A stretch of DNA of 6,840 nt from NCBI GenBank assembly GCA_020630245.1, contig JAHDBZ010000023.1, positions 11,025 through 17,864 on the forward strand, read 5' to 3'. The notes beneath the pieces were generated by a model that had not been told where the DNA came from, made no database searches, and saw only the letters and a program-made list of their open reading frames with translations. The position numbers and the translations under genes are program-made. This DNA comes from Candidatus Altimarinota bacterium. GTDB lineage: Bacteria > Patescibacteriota > Gracilibacteria > UBA4473. This document shows positions 4,390-6,840 of this stretch, one piece after another; position 1 is the stretch's first letter, and each line of letters begins with the position of its first letter.

Positions 4390-6116
4390 TATCTCCCCAA
4401 AACCTTCTGAATCGCGGTATCGAGCTGGCGGTCAACTTCGTTGAGGTTTTCTTCGTCGGTTGGGTCAGTGACTTCGATGTCGGGGACGACCCCCGTTTCA
4501 TTTATCCAACGACCGTCTGGAGTGAGCCATTTAGCAGCAGTGACCTTGAGGCTGCCGCCATTACTAAACTGAAGGATCGATTGTACGGTTCCTTTTCCTA
4601 CTGAGTTTTGACCAATAATGGTACCGCGTTCGTGATCCTGGATCATGCCGGTGACGATCTCGCTCGCAGAAGCAGATCCGCCATTTTGCAAGAAGACGAG
4701 ATTGTCCATGTCAGAGAGCAGGCCGTCTTCGGTGGTGCGGTAGACGCGGTCTTCTTCTTCACCTTTAAAGTCTACGGTGAAGATGTCCTTACCAGCCGTT
4801 AGGAAGGTCTCGCCGACATCTACGGCGGCGGTGAGGAACCCACCCGGGTTATTGCGCAGATCAAAGATGATACCGCGTGGTTTTTTTGGTAAAATTTCTT
4901 CGACCAAAGCCGTTTCGACACGATTACCGGTGTCACGGTTAAACTGGTGGATCCCAAGGATTGGGATACCCTGCTCAAATTCGACCGTTACGTCTGGGAT
5001 ATCAATCTTGCCGCGGGTGACAGTCACGTCAAACGTACCACGTCCAGCACGTTCGATCTTGAGCGTGACCTCTGTCCCGGCTGGTCCTTTTACCTTGGCA
5101 ATGATTTCGTTGATGGTCTGGCCAGCAATATCTTCTCCATCGACCTCGAGCACCGTGTCACCTGGACGAAGGCCGGCTTCTTCCGCCGGAGATCCTTTAA
5201 TAGGAGATTGAATCGTAAAGCGTTCTTCGATCATCTCGACGTAGGCCCCGATCCCTTCGAATTCGCCATTGAGTTTGTCGAGGAAGTCTTGACTGTCTTC
5301 AGGGCGAACGTAGCGAGTGTGTTTGTCTTCGAGTTGCTCGACCATAGCTTCAATACCGTGGTTGATCCAGTCAGAGCGGTTTTCTGGGGTGAGTTCTTCT
5401 TCGAAGCGGTAGATCTCATCGATCTGACGCAGCACTTCTTCGAGCACTTGCACGTCTTGATTACGACTCTGCGGGATTCGTTCCACTGGGGAGACTGTAA
5501 CGCGCACTTTGTCGGCATTTTCACCTTCGAGTTTGAGGCGCTCCTGGTACGGGAACTCCGTACCGATTCGATTGGCACTTCGACGTGGCGGTAGTTTGAC
5601 CAGGTTTGATTGTTGTTTGGAGCCGTTTTGCTCCCAATTATACAGCCAACGGATGAGGTCTTTGCGCTTCAGATTGTCATAAGGACGCAACGGCTGGATG
5701 TCAGCTGCTCCGAGCAGTCCAGAGGCAAAGGCAGCTTCGACTTCGTGTAGATAGCGAGCGGTTGGCGGTACACCTTTGGTGAGACTTCGGAATTTATCGG
5801 AAACTCTTTCTGGAGCGGTAATACCCTTGGATTCGATTGCAAATTTGATAGCGTCTAGGCGGCGAATCGGGGCCAGTGATTCAGCGTTTTCTGTCACGGG
5901 TGCAAAGCCGCTGTCACGAGAAAGAATCTCCCAGAACCAGCTCTGTGGCATGTCTTCTTCGGCACGGAAGAATCCTCTTCCATCAATGACCCCTTTTTCT
6001 ATAAGGTGATTGATAGCGGGTCGTAGCGTGGAGTGGTCTGGGACGTCTCGGTAGGCGTGGCTGACGCCAGTGAGCAGTAAGCAGTTAACAGTTAACAGTA
6101 AAAGGGTTTTTTTCAT
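4389..6116 (-). CDS. Secreted carboxy-terminal protease (S41) with SLH-like N-terminus and PDZ domain
   Basis: A 575-residue processing protease acting outside the cytoplasmic membrane. Residues 1-21 are a signal peptide (MKKTLLLLTV..., likely cleavage after SHA). Residues ~22-65 (YRDVPDHSTLRPAINHLIEKG) and ~120-162 (EVEAAFASGLLGAAD, then LRPYDNLKRKDLIRWL) look like S-layer-homology segments that bind cell-wall polymers. Residues ~215-285 form the S41 N-terminal helical region. Residues ~285-368 are a PDZ domain (GIGAYV, SPAEEAGLRPGD, GEDIAG). Residues ~375-550 are the catalytic core: DLRNNPGG 419-426, GGSASASEI 479-487 with nucleophile Ser483, and VGKGTVQ with Lys508 and Gln512. The Ser-Lys spacing of 25 and Lys-Gln spacing of 4 equal those of the CtpB/Prc Ser-Lys-Gln centre, so it should be active. 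CtpB-type enzymes cleave regulators or envelope proteins after an unstructured C-terminus threads past the PDZ gate; the substrate here is unknown. The ATG gives a complete signal peptide. No Shine-Dalgarno motif precedes it. Confidence 0.96.
   Translation of the reverse strand: MKKTLLLLTVNCLLLTGVSHAYRDVPDHSTLRPAINHLIEKGVIDGRGFFRAEEDMPQSWFWEILSRDSGFAPVTENAESLAPIRRLDAIKFAIESKGITAPERVSDKFRSLTKGVPPTARYLHEVEAAFASGLLGAADIQPLRPYDNLKRKDLIRWLYNWEQNGSKQQSNLVKLPPRRSANRIGTEFPYQERLKLEGENADKVRVTVSPVERIPQSRNQDVQVLEEVLRQIDEIYRFEEELTPENRSDWINHGIEAMVEQLEDKHTRYVRPEDSQDFLDKLNGEFEGIGAYVEMIEERFTIQSPIKGSPAEEAGLRPGDTVLEVDGEDIAGQTINEIIAKVKGPAGTEVTLKIERAGRGTFDVTVTRGKIDIPDVTVEFEQGIPILGIHQFNRDTGNRVETALVEEILPKKPRGIIFDLRNNPGGFLTAAVDVGETFLTAGKDIFTVDFKGEEEDRVYRTTEDGLLSDMDNLVFLQNGGSASASEIVTGMIQDHERGTIIGQNSVGKGTVQSILQFSNGGSLKVTAAKWLTPDGRWINETGVVPDIEVTDPTDEENLNEVDRQLDTAIQKVLGR
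6075..6102. repeat. Four heptamer units inside the signal-peptide codons
   Basis: Four consecutive 7-bp units (6075-6081, 6082-6088, 6089-6095, 6096-6102) have consensus CAGTTAA; the two central ones are identical. They encode the Leu-rich hydrophobic core of the protease signal peptide. As 7 is not a multiple of 3, gain or loss of one unit would shift the frame a few codons after the start. Confidence 0.75.
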
Positions 6117-6141
6117 GGGTTTATTTTTGTGAGTCGAAAAT

Positions 6142-6170
6142 ACTATAGAGAGATGTCTTAAAGCTGACGA
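6142..6170 (-). promoter_or_regulatory. Candidate promoter of the protease gene
   Basis: On the reverse strand TCGTCA (6170-6165) and TATAGT (6147-6142) are 17 nt apart, with four and five of six consensus matches. Transcription would begin near 6135, leaving about 19 nt of leader (…ACAAAAATAAACCC) before the ATG at 6116. Confidence 0.45.
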
Positions 6171-6183
6171 ATTTTAATGATGG

Positions 6184-6218
6184 TATTAGGTAGTAAGTAT
6201 TACGAATTAAGTATTTTT
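6184..6218. repeat. Degenerate heptamer array between divergent promoters
   Basis: Five consecutive 7-bp units (6184-6190 to 6212-6218) fit the consensus TAtTAaG with one or more changes each. TAAGTATT recurs at 6194-6201 and 6208-6215, exactly two periods apart. The array is AT-rich and lies between the protease promoter and the rRNA promoter. I see no open frame or other signal in 6171-6280 apart from a 6-bp inverted pair (ctaaag 6241-6246, ctttag 6267-6272). Confidence 0.5.
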
Positions 6219-6280
6219 TGAGCCTGGAGGAGCATCGTTTCTAAAGGGTTAGCCGCCGGTTGAAGACTTTAGCAAAAAAC

Positions 6281-6322
6281 TGGATAAAAAAGTGTTGACA
6301 GGGTATAATACTTCAATAGAGT
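6281..6322 (+). promoter_or_regulatory. rRNA promoter region with two overlapping candidates
   Basis: A perfect TATAAT (6304-6309) has TGGATA (6281-6286) 17 nt upstream. A perfect TTGACA (6295-6300) has TAGAGT (6317-6322) 16 nt downstream. The perfect TTGACA and perfect TATAAT are only 3 nt apart, so they cannot be partners; they belong to two overlapping promoters starting near 6316 and 6329. A strong promoter is expected here because the transcript downstream is a structured leader and then 23S rRNA. Confidence 0.6.
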
Positions 6323-6592
6323 CGCTCGGCTGTAACGGGCTTAAGTCTTTGTGCAGCAAACACGATCTTTGACAGCAACGGTTTGATCTTTACGTCCGTT
6401 ATCCCTTAATGGCGTAAAGATTTTGTCTTTCTAACGATGGAAAGAGAGCGATCACTCGATGTGATTTAGATCGCTTGTTGAAATCCAACGTTAAAAGATT
6501 CCTATATTAAAGTAATTAATCCTTCGGGATTAATTCTGAAATTTCTTTGAATTTACTCATCGTAGTAAAAACAAGTTAACGATTGAAAATAA
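6323..6592 (+). ncRNA. Structured 5' leader of the 23S rRNA precursor
   Basis: About 270 nt lie between the promoter and the mature 23S, with no tRNA, no 16S and no coding frame that I can support. GATCTTTGACAG (6364-6375) resembles the boxA antitermination site of rRNA leaders. Positions 6386-6421 form a long hairpin followed by a T-rich run (6421-6430). agcg/cgct (6447-6450, 6472-6475) with atcac/gtgat (6451-6455, 6461-6465) form a second stem. Positions 6514-6535 form a third: a perfect 9-bp stem closed by a C(UUCG)G tetraloop. Part of this region should pair with sequence beyond the 3' end of 23S for RNase III processing, but that partner is outside the window. Confidence 0.6.
6386..6430 (+). 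terminator. Terminator-like hairpin within the rRNA leader
   Basis: Arms 6386-6394 (ATCTTTACG) and 6413-6421 pair perfectly. The stem continues with 6396-6400 against 6408-6412 (one G-U pair) after a one-base bulge, leaving a 7-nt loop (6401-6407). The ten bases 6421-6430 contain eight T. This has the form of an intrinsic terminator, placed about 60-100 nt after transcription start and downstream of the boxA-like site. It may be an attenuator passed by antitermination, or the 3' end of a short RNA. Confidence 0.5.
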
Positions 6593-6840
6593 AAGTTACA
6601 TAAGAGCATATAACGAATACCTAGACTGATGCTTCCGATGAAGGACGTTGTAGGGTGCGATAAGTCTCGGCGAGCCCCCAAACAGGCTGTGACCCGGGAA
6701 TTTCCGAATGGGGAAACCCAATCTATTTATAGATTACCATGGATCCAAGTGATTTATCTATTAAATGCATGGAGGGAAGTCGGCGAACTGAAATATCTCA
6801 GTAGCCGGAGACAAGAAATTAATAAAGATTCCCTTAGTAG
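6593..6840 (+). rRNA. 23S ribosomal RNA, 5' portion only
   Basis: Recognised by conserved 5'-domain words: AAGAGCATATAACGAATACCTAG at the start corresponds to the 'AAGGGC-TACGGTGGATGCC' region. Then come GATGAAGGACG (6637-6647), GCGATAAG (6657-6664), ATTTCCGAATGGGGAAACCCA (6700-6720), GAACTGAAATATCT (6785-6798) and AAGATTCCC (6823-6831). The 5' end is placed by counting back from GATGAAGGACG as in E. coli (47 nt) and is uncertain by a few bases. The segment 6730-6775 is diverged from the textbook sequence but sits where variable stems occur. About 250 nt of an expected ~2.9 kb are present. No intron is seen in this part. No 16S gene precedes it within the window. Confidence 0.95.

Noticed and set aside
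3760..4428. Integrase-driven genomic island with att sites
   Set aside because: The direct repeats at a gene 3' end are suggestive, but no integrase or transposase is present between or beside them, so I report the repeat without calling a mobile element.
4777..5594. Two plus-strand open frames opposite the protease
   Set aside because: Both are antisense to the PDZ and S41 catalytic regions, show no domain, and have no promoter or start signal of their own.
6295..6309. TTGACA and TATAAT as one promoter
   Set aside because: The boxes are only 3 nt apart; each has a better partner at 16-17 nt.
6323..6592. tRNA gene in the rRNA leader
   Set aside because: No cloverleaf, TTCGA-type T-loop in context, or CCA end could be found; the TTCG at 6523-6526 is a tetraloop of a local stem.

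Overview
The window is bacterial chromosome, not phage or plasmid: it holds a cell-envelope gene cluster and the 5' part of a 23S rRNA gene. Taken together, the clues point most readily to a Candidate Phyla Radiation (Patescibacteria) type genome. These clues are the lack of a Shine-Dalgarno motif before all six protein starts, two starts that look leaderless, degenerate 7-8 bp tandem arrays between genes, an S41 protease fused to SLH-like segments, and a 23S gene that appears to have its own promoter. This assignment is inference (about 60-70 %). No 16S sequence is present to settle it.

Layout. (1) 1-521, minus: a PRC-barrel protein cut by the window edge. (2) 521-614: a near-palindromic, octamer-built element that fills the gap to the next gene. 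(3) 607-3105, minus: an 832-residue peptidoglycan hydrolase combining a PGRP-type zinc amidase with a C-terminal SpoIID/LytB domain. Its most natural promoter and start (3165) lie upstream of an in-frame TAA. (4) 3106-4388: an accessory-looking segment with a divergent, AT-rich orphan gene (3307-3759, plus), a 40-bp relic of the 3' end of a ctp-like gene (3760-3799), and a hicB-hicA toxin-antitoxin pair (3805-4205, minus). (5) 4389-6116, minus: a secreted carboxy-terminal protease (S41, PDZ, SLH-like). Its 3' non-coding region holds two hairpins around a second octamer array. (6) 6117-6592: divergent promoters for the protease and the rRNA, then a structured rRNA leader. (7) 6593-6840, plus: 23S rRNA, truncated by the window end.

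How it works together. The two large enzymes are envelope-remodelling proteins. In the first, an amidase that strips stem peptides is joined to a SpoIID domain, a fold whose characterised member cleaves glycan already stripped of peptides, so the two steps could be consecutive on one chain. The second is a secreted processing protease probably held at the cell surface by its SLH-like region. The HicBA module lies between two direct copies of the last 40 bp of the protease gene (35/40 identical, offset 629 bp). This suggests that the module replaced or was inserted beside a second, diverged ctp gene. The strongest leads are that repeat, the amidase-SpoIID fusion with its interrupted N-terminus, the octamer element, and the rRNA leader carrying a boxA-like site followed by a terminator-like hairpin.
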